Positions 24,247 to 33,286 of a DNA stretch of 64,000 nt are shown here, one piece after another; the stretch's first letter is position 1; every line of letters starts with the position of its first letter. Source of the DNA: Cupriavidus necator. GTDB lineage: Bacteria; Pseudomonadota; Gammaproteobacteria; Burkholderiales; Burkholderiaceae. The notes beneath the pieces are model-generated. The model had not been told where the DNA came from and made no database searches. It saw only the letters and a program-made list of their open reading frames with translations. Location of the stretch: assembly GCF_013141915.1 (NCBI RefSeq), contig NZ_SROX01000001.1, positions 992,001 to 1,056,000 on the forward strand, read 5' to 3'. Both the position numbers and the translations under genes were made by a program.

Positions 24247-26103
24247 ATGCGCGACCTCGAAACCACCTCGCATCCCGCCGTTTCCGGTGGCTCCGCCGCC
24301 GCGAAGGAGAGCCAGGTGCCGGCTGGCCCGCAGACCATGACCCCGTCCGAAGCCTTTGTCGAAACGCTCGCCGCCAACGGCGTGACCGACATGTTCGGCA
24401 TCATGGGCTCGGCCTTCATGGATGCCATGGACATCTTTGCACCGGCTGGCATCCGCCTGATCCCGGTGGTGCACGAGCAAGGCGCCGGCCACATGGCCGA
24501 CGGCTACGCCCGCGTGTCCGGTCGCCACGGCGTGGTGATCGGCCAGAACGGCCCCGGCATCTCCAACTGCGTGACGTCCATCGCGGCGGCCTACTGGGCC
24601 CACAGCCCGGTGGTCATCGTCACCCCCGAAGCCGGCACCATGGGCATCGGCCTGGGCGGCTTCCAGGAAGCCAACCAGCTGCCGATGTTCCAGGAGTTCA
24701 CCAAGTACCAGGGCCACGTCACCAACCCGGCCCGCATGGCCGAGTTCACCGCCCGTTGCTTCGACCGCGCCAAGGCCGAAATGGGCCCGACCCAGCTGAA
24801 CATTCCGCGCGATCACTTCTACGGCAAGATCACCGCGGAGATCCCAAAGCCGCAGAATCTCGACCGCGGCCCCGGTGGCGAGCAGAGCCTGAACGAAGCC
24901 GCCGAACTGCTGGCCAATGCCAAGTTCCCGGTGATCATTTCCGGCGGCGGCGTGGTGATGGCCGATGCCATCGAAGAGTGCAAGGCACTGGCCGAGCGCC
25001 TGGGCGCGCCGGTGGTCAACAGCTATCTGCACAATGACTCGTTCCCGGCCAGCCACCCGCTGTGGTGCGGCCCGCTGGGCTACCAGGGCTCGAAGGCGGC
25101 GATGAAGCTGATCGCACGCGCCGACGTGGTGGTGGCACTGGGCTCGCGCCTGGGGCCGTTCGGCACGCTGCCGCAGCACGGTATGGACTACTGGCCGAAG
25201 ACCGCCAAGATCATCCAGATCGACGCCGACCACAAGATGCTGGGCCTGGTGAAGAAGATCTCGGTCGGCATCTGCGGCGACGCCAAGGCCGCCGCGGTCG
25301 CGCTGACCCAGCGCCTGGCTGGCCGCACGCTGGCCTGCGACGCCACCCGCGACGGCCGCGCCACCGAAATCGCCAACGAGAAGGCGGCGTGGGAGAAGGA
25401 GCTGGACGAGTGGACGCATGAGCGCGACCCGTACAGCCTGGACATGATCGAAGAGCAGAAGAACGAGCGCACGCCCACCGGCGGCCACTACCTGCATCCG
25501 CGCCAGGTGCTGCGCGAGCTGGAAAAGGCCATGCCGGAAGATGTGATGGTGTCGACCGACATCGGCAACATCAACTCGGTGGCCAACAGCTACCTGCGCT
25601 TCGAGAAGCCGCGCAGCTTCTTCGCGGCAATGAGCTGGGGCAACTGCGGCTACGCCTTCCCGACCATCATCGGCGCCAAGGTCGCGGCACCGCATCGCCC
25701 GGCCGTGTCGTACGCCGGTGACGGCGCCTGGGGCATGAGCCTGATGGAAACCATGACCTGCGTGCGCCACAACATCCCGGTGACCGCGGTGGTGTTCCAC
25801 AACCGCCAGTGGGGCGCGGAGAAGAAGAACCAGGTGGACTTCTACAACCGCCGCTTCGTCGCGGGCGAGCTGGACAACCAGAGCTTCGCCGAAATCGCCA
25901 AGGCGATGGGTGCGGAAGGCATCGTGGTGGACCGCCTGGAAGACGTGGGCCCGGCACTGAAGCGCGCCATCGACCTGCAGATGAACCACGGCAAGACCAC
26001 CATCATCGAGATCATGTGCACCCGCGAACTGGGCGACCCGTTCCGCCGCGATGCGCTGGCCAAGCCGGTGCGCTACCTGGACAAGTACAAGGACTATGTC
26101 TGA
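24247..26103 (+). CDS. xsc: Sulfoacetaldehyde acetyltransferase
   Basis: 618 residues, the Xsc length. Thiamine-diphosphate enzyme of three domains: N-terminal PYR domain (MTPSEAFVETLAANGVTDMF; VVHEQGAGHMADGYARVSGR with the activating Glu), central domain, and C-terminal PP domain with YAGDGAWGMSLMETMTCVRH ending VFHNRQWG for the Mg-diphosphate motif. It converts sulfoacetaldehyde and phosphate to acetyl phosphate and sulfite in the cytoplasm. Call over acetolactate synthase rests on the pta and sulfite exporter genes directly downstream, an order known from C. necator C2-sulfonate metabolism, and on Xsc-like segments such as GSAFMDAMDIFAPAGIRLIP. Confidence 0.95.
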   Translation: MRDLETTSHPAVSGGSAAAKESQVPAGPQTMTPSEAFVETLAANGVTDMFGIMGSAFMDAMDIFAPAGIRLIPVVHEQGAGHMADGYARVSGRHGVVIGQNGPGISNCVTSIAAAYWAHSPVVIVTPEAGTMGIGLGGFQEANQLPMFQEFTKYQGHVTNPARMAEFTARCFDRAKAEMGPTQLNIPRDHFYGKITAEIPKPQNLDRGPGGEQSLNEAAELLANAKFPVIISGGGVVMADAIEECKALAERLGAPVVNSYLHNDSFPASHPLWCGPLGYQGSKAAMKLIARADVVVALGSRLGPFGTLPQHGMDYWPKTAKIIQIDADHKMLGLVKKISVGICGDAKAAAVALTQRLAGRTLACDATRDGRATEIANEKAAWEKELDEWTHERDPYSLDMIEEQKNERTPTGGHYLHPRQVLRELEKAMPEDVMVSTDIGNINSVANSYLRFEKPRSFFAAMSWGNCGYAFPTIIGAKVAAPHRPAVSYAGDGAWGMSLMETMTCVRHNIPVTAVVFHNRQWGAEKKNQVDFYNRRFVAGELDNQSFAEIAKAMGAEGIVVDRLEDVGPALKRAIDLQMNHGKTTIIEIMCTRELGDPFRRDALAKPVRYLDKYKDYV

Positions 26104-26142
26104 GTCTGGGTCTGCACAGGCCTCTCGCTAGCGGGCAGTGTG

Positions 26143-26172
26143 CTCCCTCTCCCGCTTGCGGGAGAGGGAAGC
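26143..26172. repeat. REP-like palindrome, copy 2, between xsc and pta
   Basis: Same hairpin as at 5423 with one base change near the end (GAGAGGGAAGC). It lies in the 127-bp gap between xsc and pta inside an operon, where it may stabilise the upstream mRNA or reduce downstream expression. Confidence 0.75.
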
Positions 26173-26230
26173 AAACCGCAAGCATGACAAGGGCTCCGGC
26201 CCTTTTTTCAGTTCTACAAAGCCAACCACC

Positions 26231-27265
26231 ATGAAACCCATCCTCCGCATCATCGAGCGCGCCCGCGCCGCGCCTCGCCGCATCGTGCTGTGCGAGGGCG
26301 ATGACCCGCGCATCCTGCTGGCCGCGCAGCGCGCCACGCAGGAGGGCATCGCACGCATCGTGCTGGTGGGCGACACGCGCCAGATCAACGCCGCCGCGGC
26401 CATCCACGGCATTGCGCTGGACGGCATGACGCTGGTCGACCCCGCCACCTCGGCGCTCACGCCTTCGTTCGCGCAGCAGCTCTTTGCGCTGCGCCAGAAG
26501 AAAGGGATGACGCTCGACGAGGCGAAGCGCGCCGTGCTGGACCCGCTGTGCTTTGCCAACCTGATGGTGCGCCTGGGCCACGCCGACGGTTCGGTCGCGG
26601 GCGCGGCCCATACCACCGCCGACGTGGTGCGCAACGCGATCCAGCTGATCGGGCTGGCGCCGGGCTTCCGGCTGGTGTCGAGCTTCTTCCTGATGATGCT
26701 GTGCGAGCCGTTCCACACACTCAAGGGCGGGCTGATCTTCTCTGACTGCGGACTGGTGGTCGATCCGGATGCCGAGGCGCTCGCCGACATCGCCATGGCC
26801 GCCGCCGACAGCGCGCGCGCCTTGCTGAACGACGAGCCGCGCGTGGCGATGCTGTCGTTCTCGACCAGCGGCAGCGCGCATCACGCCGCCGTGGACAAGG
26901 TCGTCGCCGCCACCGAGCGCGTGCGCGCCCAGCGGCCGGGGCTGGCCATCGACGGCGACGTGCAGCTCGATGCCGCCATCGTCGCCGAGATCGCCGCGCG
27001 CAAGGTGGCGCACTCGCAGGTCAACGGCCACGCCAACGTGCTGGTGTTCCCCAGCCTGGAGGCCGGCAATATCGGCTACAAGCTGGCCGAGCGCGTCGGC
27101 GGCGCCAAGGCGATCGGGCCGATGCTGCAGGGGCTGAACAAGCCCGCCAACGACCTGTCGCGTGGCTGCAGCGCCGACGATGTGTTCCATGTCATCGCCG
27201 TCACCGTGGTCCAGGCGCAAGCCACCGCGGCGCAGGCGCCGAAGGGCGAGCAGGCGGCGGCATGA
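26231..27265 (+). CDS. pta: Phosphate acetyltransferase
   Basis: 344 residues, a short class of Pta having only the catalytic PTA/PTB domain. Visible parts: RIVLCEGDDPRILLAAQRAT near the start, VRLGHADGSVAGAAHTTADV in the middle (Pta has MVxxGxADGxVSGA), MLSFSTSGSAHHAAVDKVVA and VFPSLEAGNIGYKLAERVGG at the C-terminus, all typical. It converts the acetyl phosphate made by Xsc to acetyl-CoA. The stop overlaps the start of tauE by ATGA. Confidence 0.93.
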   Translation: MKPILRIIERARAAPRRIVLCEGDDPRILLAAQRATQEGIARIVLVGDTRQINAAAAIHGIALDGMTLVDPATSALTPSFAQQLFALRQKKGMTLDEAKRAVLDPLCFANLMVRLGHADGSVAGAAHTTADVVRNAIQLIGLAPGFRLVSSFFLMMLCEPFHTLKGGLIFSDCGLVVDPDAEALADIAMAAADSARALLNDEPRVAMLSFSTSGSAHHAAVDKVVAATERVRAQRPGLAIDGDVQLDAAIVAEIAARKVAHSQVNGHANVLVFPSLEAGNIGYKLAERVGGAKAIGPMLQGLNKPANDLSRGCSADDVFHVIAVTVVQAQATAAQAPKGEQAAA

Positions 27266-28032
27266 AGGCAGAACTGTTGTTGCCGCTGCTGGGCCTGCAG
27301 GCCCTGCTCGGCGCCGGCACCTATTTCCAGACGGTGACCGGCTTTGGCCTCGGCATGATCGTGATGGGCGCGACCAGCGGGCTCGGGCTGGCGCCCGTGG
27401 CCACCGTGGCCGCGGTGGTCAGCCTGGTGACGCTGGCCAACAGCGCGTGCGCGTTGCCCGGCAAGTTCCAGCATATCGACTGGCGCGCGGTGGGCGCCGC
27501 CGCGATCGGCATCCTGCCGTCGGTGCTGGTCGGCGTGCTGGTGCTGGAATACCTGAGCAGCACCGCTGCCACGCTGCTGCAGTTGCTGCTGGGCGCGGTG
27601 ATCCTGTACGGCGGCCTGAGCGCGGCGTTCAGGCCCGACCCGCTGCCGCAACGCTCCGGCGACGGCAGCTTCTTCATGAGCGGCGTCTTCGGCGGCCTGC
27701 TGAGCGGCATGTTCGGCGTGTCCGGGCCGCCGCTGATCTTCCAGTTCTACCGGCAGCCGATGAAGCCGGTGGAAATCCGCTGCGCGCTGATCCTGGTCTT
27801 TACCGTGACGTCGACCGTGCGCACGCTGTTCTCGGCCTGGCAGGGACAACTCGATGCCGCGATCTGGCTGCAGGCCGCGGTGGGGGTGCCGGTGGTGGTG
27901 CTTGCCACGCTGCTGGGACGGCGCTTTCCGCCGCCGTTCTCGCCCACCACCACGCGGCGGGTCGCGTTCGGCGTGCTGATCGGGATCGGGGTCAGCCTGA
28001 TGCTGCCGGCGCTGTCGGCGTGGGTGCGCTGA
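27262..28032 (+). CDS. tauE: Sulfite exporter, TauE/DUF81 family
   Basis: 256 residues with about eight hydrophobic segments, in two related halves typical of TauE/SafE. Key conserved stretch GVFGGLLSGMFGVSGPPLIF (the GxxGGxxxGxxGxxGP pattern of this family), with a first-half counterpart FQTVTGFGLGMIVMG. Coupled to pta by an ATGA overlap. In C. necator the DUF81 protein in this position was proposed to export the sulfite released by Xsc; the same job is inferred here. Confidence 0.92.
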   Translation: MKAELLLPLLGLQALLGAGTYFQTVTGFGLGMIVMGATSGLGLAPVATVAAVVSLVTLANSACALPGKFQHIDWRAVGAAAIGILPSVLVGVLVLEYLSSTAATLLQLLLGAVILYGGLSAAFRPDPLPQRSGDGSFFMSGVFGGLLSGMFGVSGPPLIFQFYRQPMKPVEIRCALILVFTVTSTVRTLFSAWQGQLDAAIWLQAAVGVPVVVLATLLGRRFPPPFSPTTTRRVAFGVLIGIGVSLMLPALSAWVR

Positions 28033-28060
28033 CCGCGCCGGCGGCGCCCTGACGGCACGT

Positions 28061-29365
28061 TCAGGCCACCGTTCCCGCTGGTTGCGCCAGCGGCACGGCC
28101 GCTTCCTGCCCGCCACTGCCGCCAGCCTGCTCCAGGTCCATGCCGGTGGTTTCGGGCAGCAGTGCCGCGGCGATCACGACCATCGCATAGCCCACCCCGG
28201 CGACGATCGCGATCGCGGTCGGCAGCGAGGTGTGCCCGGAACTGAGCCAGCCGACCGACAGCGGAAACAGTGAACCGATCACGCGGCCGGCGTTGTAGGA
28301 AACGCCATAGCCGGTGGCGCGGATATCGTTGGGATAAGACTCGGCAATGGTCGCGCCGATGCCGGCAAACACGCCCTGCATCAGCACGCCCAGCGGGAAG
28401 CCCAGGAACAGCATGGACGTGTTCGACACCGGGATCACCATATAGACCAGCGCGGCGACGAACGCACCGGCGGCGAATACGATGTACGTCAGCCGCCGGC
28501 CCCAGCGGTCGGTGGCATAGGCGCCCGCCACGTAGCCCGCCAGCGAGCCGATGATCGTGACCGCCAGGTAGGAACTGGTGCCGAACACCGACAAGCCGCG
28601 CTCGGTCTTGAGAAAGGTAGGCAGCCACGTCGCAATGGCGTAGTAGGCCCCCAGCATGCCGCCGGACAACAGGCTGCACAGCAGCGTCTTTGCCAGCAGC
28701 GGGCCGCGGAACAGCCGGCCCAGCCCTGCCAGACCCGGCCCGCGATTGCCGGCCGCGCGGCTCTTCAGGAAGATCTCGGGCTCTTCCAGGTTGCGGCGCA
28801 GGTAGATCACCACCAGCGCGGGCAGGATGCCGAGGAAGAAGCAGACGCGCCATGCCGTCTCCGCCGGCAGCACGCTGAACGTGATCGCATACACGATCGC
28901 CGCCGCGCCCCAGCCGAAGGAGTAGCTGCTCGCGGTAAAGCCGGAGTATTTGCCCCGGTGCGCCGGGTTGCGGATCATCTCGGTCACCAGCACCATGCAC
29001 AGCGACGACTCGCCGCCGAAGCCGAGGCCCTGGATCATGCGGAATACCATCAACTGCTGCGGCGACTGCGCCAGCCCGCACAGGAAGCACGCGCCCGCGA
29101 ACACGACGATGGTCCAGCGCAGCACGCGCACACGGCCGTAGCGGTCGGCCAGGATGCCGGCCCCGATAGCGCCGACCAGCGACGACACCAGCGTCCACGT
29201 GACGATCGCACCCGCGGTCGACTTGCTCATGCCCCATTGCCCCAGCAGCGTGGCAATGAGAAAGGAATAGATCATGAAGTCGAATACGTCGACGGCATGC
29301 CCCAGGAACGCGCCATAGAAGCCCTTGCGCTCCATGCGCGACAAATCACGGAACCAATCGAACAT
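28061..29365 (-). CDS. MFS transporter (aromatic acid/small organic acid symporter type)
   Basis: 434 residues from the ATG at 29363-29365, preceded by GGGGAGGGGAGC; the frame is open further upstream without a start site. Twelve TM segments; loop 2-3 has ILADRYGRVRVLRWT (the GxLADRxGRR motif) and loop 8-9 GAYATDRWGRRLTYIV. TM1 region FLGHAVDVFDFMIYSF has the D-x-F-D element common in metabolite:H+ symporters. Downstream of the amidase gene (38-bp gap), so likely imports the amidase substrate or a related compound. The probable GntR site at 30978 precedes the pair. Confidence 0.85.
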   Translation of the reverse strand: MFDWFRDLSRMERKGFYGAFLGHAVDVFDFMIYSFLIATLLGQWGMSKSTAGAIVTWTLVSSLVGAIGAGILADRYGRVRVLRWTIVVFAGACFLCGLAQSPQQLMVFRMIQGLGFGGESSLCMVLVTEMIRNPAHRGKYSGFTASSYSFGWGAAAIVYAITFSVLPAETAWRVCFFLGILPALVVIYLRRNLEEPEIFLKSRAAGNRGPGLAGLGRLFRGPLLAKTLLCSLLSGGMLGAYYAIATWLPTFLKTERGLSVFGTSSYLAVTIIGSLAGYVAGAYATDRWGRRLTYIVFAAGAFVAALVYMVIPVSNTSMLFLGFPLGVLMQGVFAGIGATIAESYPNDIRATGYGVSYNAGRVIGSLFPLSVGWLSSGHTSLPTAIAIVAGVGYAMVVIAAALLPETTGMDLEQAGGSGGQEAAVPLAQPAGTVA

Positions 29366-29403
29366 GCTCCCCTCCCCAGTGGTGTGTGTGTGGTCTGGTG
29401 TCG

Positions 29404-30900
29404 TTACCCGCGAGAACCCGCCGGCAAGGCGGCCGGCCGCGGCGGCGGCCGGTAGGCATAGCCCGCTTCCTCCAGCAGGCTGGCAAAACGCAACGCGGTG
29501 AGATCCTGGTAGCGGCCAGCGACGATCTGCACTCCCACCGGCAACCCGCTGGTGCCCGGCCCGATCGGCGCCACGGCGGAAGGCAGGCCGCACAGCCCGG
29601 AATGGCCGGCCCAGAACAGCTGGGTGGTCATCGGCTGCGCACGCCCGTTGACGGTGACCGTGCGCTGCCACGGCTCGCCGGTCTCGTTTAGCGCAAACGC
29701 CGTGGTGGCGGCAGCCGGGCACAGCAGCACGTCATAGGCGCTGAAGAAGCGGCGCCACGCGGCGGCGAAGCGTTCGCGCGCCACCTGCAGGCGCAGCCAG
29801 TCGCGGTGACTCAGAGTCGCGCCGCTGTACTGCAGGGTGGCGTAGTCGTGATCGCCGGCATCGGTGGCGGCGCCGCGCGCCAGCGCATCGGCGAAGGCCG
29901 CGTCGTCCATGTGTACCGAGGTGGTGGCGCGCAGCAGCGTCACATAGACATGCCACAGCTCGCCGGCGTCGAAGTCCGGCCGGACATGCCAGTCAACGCG
30001 GGCGCCCTGCCCGGCCAGCCAGTGGCCCAGCTGCTCGATCTGCGCGGCGACCTCGGCATCGGCCTCCGCCTGGGCATGGGTAGGTAGCACGGCGATGCGG
30101 AAGTCCGCGAGCCGGCGCTGCGGACATGCCGGCCACTGCAGGCGGTAGGGCAGCGCCTCGTCGCCGGCCGGGCCCGCGATGGCGCGCAATACCAGCTCGA
30201 GGTCGCGCGCGCTGCGCGCCAGCGGGCCGGCGACATTGATGTCCTGCTCGCCGAAGCGCGCGGCGCCGGTGCCGTGGCCCGCCAGCGGCACCAGTCCGTG
30301 GCTGGGCTTGAGCGAGAAAACGCCGCAGTAATGCGCCGGATTGCGCAGCGAGGAACCGATGTCGGAACCGACATCGAAGAACGACAGGCCGGCGCAAACG
30401 GCCGCGGCGCTGCCGCCCGACGAGCCGCCCGGCGTGCGCGCCGGATCGTGCGGGTTGCGGGTGGTGCCGTAGATGGCGTTGTAGCTCTGCCAGTCGCGCA
30501 GTCCCAGCGGGACGTTGGTCTTGCCCAGCAGGATCGCGCCGGCATCGCGCAGCCGCTGCACGACCACGGCATCGCGCTGGGCCACATGCCCGCGCAGGGC
30601 CGGATTGCCGCAGGTGGTTGGCCATCCGGCCACATCGAACGATTCCTTGACCGAGAACGGCACGCCGTCGAGCACGCCGCGCGCCTGCCCGGCGCGGCGG
30701 CGCCGGTCGCTGTCGCGGGCCGCGGCGCGCGCGGCGCCGAAGTCCGACAGCACCAGCGCATTGATGACGCCGTGCCAGGTGCGCCAGGCTGCTTCGCAGG
30801 CGTCCACCAGCGCTTCGGACTGCAGCGAGCCGCCGGCGAGCCGTTGTGCCACCTCCCATAGCGGCGGGGCACCGCCAGTGGTCCAGTCGGGCAGGTTCAC
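29404..30900 (-). CDS. Amidase signature-family hydrolase
   Basis: 498 residues. Ser-cisSer-Lys triad positions visible: Lys in VLDGVPFSVKESFDVAGWPT, the cis-Ser in RTPGGSSGGSAAAV, and the nucleophile region FFDVGSDIGSSLRNPAHYCG (the usual DTGGSIR is here DIGSSLR). It would hydrolyse an amide or a carbamate-like bond and yield ammonia and an acid; substrate unknown. First gene of a two-gene unit with the MFS carrier. A GTATACTATAT element lies 78 bp upstream, shared with other units of the cluster. Confidence 0.85.
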   Translation of the reverse strand: MNLPDWTTGGAPPLWEVAQRLAGGSLQSEALVDACEAAWRTWHGVINALVLSDFGAARAAARDSDRRRRAGQARGVLDGVPFSVKESFDVAGWPTTCGNPALRGHVAQRDAVVVQRLRDAGAILLGKTNVPLGLRDWQSYNAIYGTTRNPHDPARTPGGSSGGSAAAVCAGLSFFDVGSDIGSSLRNPAHYCGVFSLKPSHGLVPLAGHGTGAARFGEQDINVAGPLARSARDLELVLRAIAGPAGDEALPYRLQWPACPQRRLADFRIAVLPTHAQAEADAEVAAQIEQLGHWLAGQGARVDWHVRPDFDAGELWHVYVTLLRATTSVHMDDAAFADALARGAATDAGDHDYATLQYSGATLSHRDWLRLQVARERFAAAWRRFFSAYDVLLCPAAATTAFALNETGEPWQRTVTVNGRAQPMTTQLFWAGHSGLCGLPSAVAPIGPGTSGLPVGVQIVAGRYQDLTALRFASLLEEAGYAYRPPPRPAALPAGSRG

Positions 30901-30977
30901 ATCGGCTCCTTGTCGTTATCCGCGCGGATGGGCGCTGTGGGGGCGTATGACGGGCTCAGGTGTATCGCGATTGCGTT

Positions 30978-30992
30978 GGTATACTATATTCC
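30978..30992. promoter_or_regulatory. GntR-type operator site 1 (amidase promoter)
   Basis: GGTATACTATATTCC. Its exact reverse complement occurs at 38166-38180 in front of the large permease gene. Likely covers the amidase promoter. Confidence 0.65.
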
Positions 30993-31148
30993 GTAACGCG
31001 AACAGCGCAAGGTCTATATGGATGGCCGGTGGCGATCGCGGAGGCGGACGACGGGGACTGGGATGGCTCGCAGGACGCGTGCCAGGCGGGATGGGTAAAA
31101 CTGTGAAGCCAGGCGGCGCGGGCGCGCCGCCCGGTTAATGCATGACGT

Positions 31149-31325
31149 TCAGCAATGGCCGTGGCGGGGCGCGGCGCCGCGCAGCGCGCGGAAGAAACGA
31201 CAGATATCGCGCCACCGGAGCGGCACCAGCGGCGAGGCATGGCGCACGGCGTCGCGCGCGGCAAAGTGGCGCAGCAGCTGCTGGCCAAGGGGTTGCGAAA
31301 GATAGCTTTGCTCGGATGACTGCAT
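31149..31325 (-). CDS. Possible 58-residue protein downstream of a GntR-type site
   Basis: ATG at 31323-31325, stop at 31149-31151. Sequence starts QSSEQSYLSQPLGQQLLRHF and ends RALRGAAPRHGHC; GC-rich third codon positions suggest coding. GTATAC at 31355 lies about 30 bp before the start, where a promoter would be. No strong ribosome site and no recognised family. It lies in the 582-bp stretch between the amidase and GntR genes, otherwise empty. Treat as a candidate. Confidence 0.4.
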   Translation of the reverse strand: MQSSEQSYLSQPLGQQLLRHFAARDAVRHASPLVPLRWRDICRFFRALRGAAPRHGHC

Positions 31326-31354
31326 GGCAAATCCAAAGAATTGGAATGGCTACA

Positions 31355-31360
31355 GTATAC
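31355..31360. promoter_or_regulatory. GntR-type operator site 2
   Basis: CAGTATACACT context, a GTATAC core upstream of the 58-residue frame and after the GntR gene's stop. Weaker than sites 1, 4 and 6 because the TATAT extension is missing. Confidence 0.4.
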
Positions 31361-31482
31361 ACTTTTTGGTGCAGTGCGTCATTTCGGGGCAAACCATGCT
31401 TCATGGCCGGGCATCGCTGCGACAGAAGCTTCGCGCTATCCGCGGGCAGGGAAGCAAGAACCTTGCGGGCGGAGCGCAGGTT

Positions 31483-32193
31483 TCAGGCCGCCTGGGCCGC
31501 GCTGCCCTGCCCTTCCACCGGCAGTTCAGCCGCCTTGGCGGCGCTGTAGACGTGGCGCGCCGCCAGCAACGCTGCCAGGTCGGCGTCGCCGGCGATCACC
31601 GCCTGCAGGATCTGCGCGTGCTCGTCCCAGTTCTGGCGTGCGCGCACCACATTGGCGGGGCCAAACAGCACCGCGGTGCGCTCGCGCAGCGAGCGCATCA
31701 TTTCCTGCAGCACGCTGTTGGCCGCGATGGTGCCGAGCACTTCATGGAAGCGGGTATTCAGCGCCAGCAGTTCATCCGCGCTGCCCTGCGCCGCGGCCTC
31801 CATGCCCTGCCGCAACACGCTCTCGAGTTCGGCCACCAGCGCCGGGTCGCGCCGCTGCGCGGCGAGCTTGGCGTTGAGGCCTTCCAGCGTGGCGCGCACC
31901 TCCACCATCTCGCGGGCGATCACCGGCGACAAGCTGGCCACGGTCGCGCCGCGGCGCGGCTCGATCTGCACCAGCCCTTCGCTGGCCAGCGCCCGCAGCG
32001 CCTCGCGCACCGGGATGCGCGAAACCCCCAGTTCCGCGGACAGCTTGTTTTCGACCAGCCGCTCGCCCGGGGCGTATTTGCCGTTCAGGATGCCTTCGCG
32101 CAGCTTGTCGGTAACAAGGGCGAACAGCGGCGAGTGGCTGGCACCGAGGCTCAGCGGCTCGGCGGGCGCGGCAGGGGACGGAGTGAGGGACAT
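31483..32193 (-). CDS. GntR-family regulator (FadR/VanR subfamily, FCD domain)
   Basis: 236 residues. Winged helix at 20-90 (LREGILNGKYAPGERLVENK, LSAELGVSRIPVREALRALA, GLVQIEPRRGATVASL), followed by an all-helical FCD ligand domain (VEVRATLEGLNAKLAAQRRD; LNTRFHEVLGTIAANSVLQE) with the His residues that usually hold a metal and an organic-acid ligand. A GTATAC site lies 39 bp before its start, pointing to autoregulation. Similar sites at five further places in 30.9-38.2 kb suggest that it controls the whole surrounding cluster. Last gene of the minus-strand run that begins with the diiron oxidase at 35998. Confidence 0.9.
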   Translation of the reverse strand: MSLTPSPAAPAEPLSLGASHSPLFALVTDKLREGILNGKYAPGERLVENKLSAELGVSRIPVREALRALASEGLVQIEPRRGATVASLSPVIAREMVEVRATLEGLNAKLAAQRRDPALVAELESVLRQGMEAAAQGSADELLALNTRFHEVLGTIAANSVLQEMMRSLRERTAVLFGPANVVRARQNWDEHAQILQAVIAGDADLAALLAARHVYSAAKAAELPVEGQGSAAQAA

Positions 32194-32231
32194 GGGTCGG
32201 CAGAGGCGTAAGCGGAAAGGCTGGCGTCATT

Positions 32232-32237
32232 GTATAC
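32232..32237. promoter_or_regulatory. GntR-type operator site 3 (autoregulation)
   Basis: TTGTATACCAG with a second half-like GCATACC at 32249-32255, 39 bp upstream of the GntR start codon. Confidence 0.5.
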
Positions 32238-32263
32238 CAGCCATTTTTGCATACCGCCATGTC

Positions 32264-33265
32264 TTAACAAGGGTGCTGAAAGGTAAAGCTGTCGGCGTAG
32301 AGATGGTCGGGACTGGCCCCGCGCGCGATAAAGGCGGCACGCGCGTCGCGGATCATGTTGGGCGAGCCGCACAGGTAGATGGCGTATTCGCTCAGGTCGC
32401 CCAGGTCGGCCAGCGCCGCGTCATGCACATAGCCGCGGCGGCCCTGCCAGTCGGCGCCAGCACGCGACAGCACCGGCGCGTAGCGGAAGTCGTAGAGCCG
32501 TTCGCCCCACGCCGGGATCTCCGTGTGCAGGTACAGGTCCTGCACCTGCCGCATGCCCCAGTACAACGACACCGGCGGGCAGTCGGGGTCTTCCATCAGC
32601 GATTCCAGGATCGCCTTGATCGGCGCCAGGCCGGTGCCTGTGGCGACCATCAATAGCGGCCGGTAGTCGCGCGCGCGGTAGAAGAAGTTGCCCAGCGGCA
32701 GCTCGACTTCGATGGCATCGCCGGCCCGCATGCGCGGCAGGATGCCATCGGTAAAGGTGCCGCCGGGAATGCGCCGCACGTGCAGGTCGATGCGCCCGTC
32801 GCGCGGCACCGATGCCATCGAGAAGCTGCGCGCGAGCCCGTCGGCACTCAGCAGTTTCAGGTACTGGCCGGGGCGGTAGTCGAGCGCACCCGCTTCCGGC
32901 ACTTCCAGCTCGACGTGCATGACGTCGGCGGACAGCGGGCGCACCGCCTGCACCAGCGCGCGATGGCGTGCCGGTTCGGCGCAGGCCTCGTCGTCGCGCG
33001 CCGTGCTGATGACAAGGTCGGCCAGCGGCTGCGCCTGGCACGCCAGCGCGAAACCGGCGGCGGCCTCGTCGGGCGCCAGGCCGAACGGCTCCTCGTCGTA
33101 GCGCACCTGTCCGTCGAGCAGGCGGATGCGGCAGGTGCCGCAGCCGCCCAGCTGGCAATCGTGGCGCAAGGCGATGCCGGCGCGCTGCGCGGCCTGCAGC
33201 AGGGTCTCGCCACGCTCGACCCGGAACACCTGCTCGGTTTCGGCGATCTGGATGCGGTACGACAT
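32264..33265 (-). CDS. 2Fe-2S ferredoxin-FAD/NAD(P)H reductase (class IB type)
   Basis: 333 residues from the ATG at 33263-33265 with GGAGG before it. N-terminal plant-type ferredoxin domain with RHDCQLGGCGTCRIRLLDG (C-x4-C-x2-C) and the last Cys in GFALACQAQP. Then the FAD domain (YLKLLSADGLARSFSMAS, where RSFSMAS binds FAD) and NAD domain (LLMVATGTGLAPIKAILESL; YLCGSPNMI). This is the reductase layout of benzoate dioxygenase and soluble monooxygenase systems. It would pass electrons from NAD(P)H to an oxygenase. The only oxygenase candidate in the operon is the HDO-type diiron protein. Confidence 0.92.
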   Translation of the reverse strand: MSYRIQIAETEQVFRVERGETLLQAAQRAGIALRHDCQLGGCGTCRIRLLDGQVRYDEEPFGLAPDEAAAGFALACQAQPLADLVISTARDDEACAEPARHRALVQAVRPLSADVMHVELEVPEAGALDYRPGQYLKLLSADGLARSFSMASVPRDGRIDLHVRRIPGGTFTDGILPRMRAGDAIEVELPLGNFFYRARDYRPLLMVATGTGLAPIKAILESLMEDPDCPPVSLYWGMRQVQDLYLHTEIPAWGERLYDFRYAPVLSRAGADWQGRRGYVHDAALADLGDLSEYAIYLCGSPNMIRDARAAFIARGASPDHLYADSFTFQHPC

Positions 33266-33286
33266 GGAACCTCCGGGCAAGCGTGC

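Noticed and set aside
24247..26103. Acetolactate synthase call for the thiamine-diphosphate enzyme
   Set aside because: No regulatory subunit or branched-chain genes nearby; pta and tauE follow directly, and the length fits Xsc.
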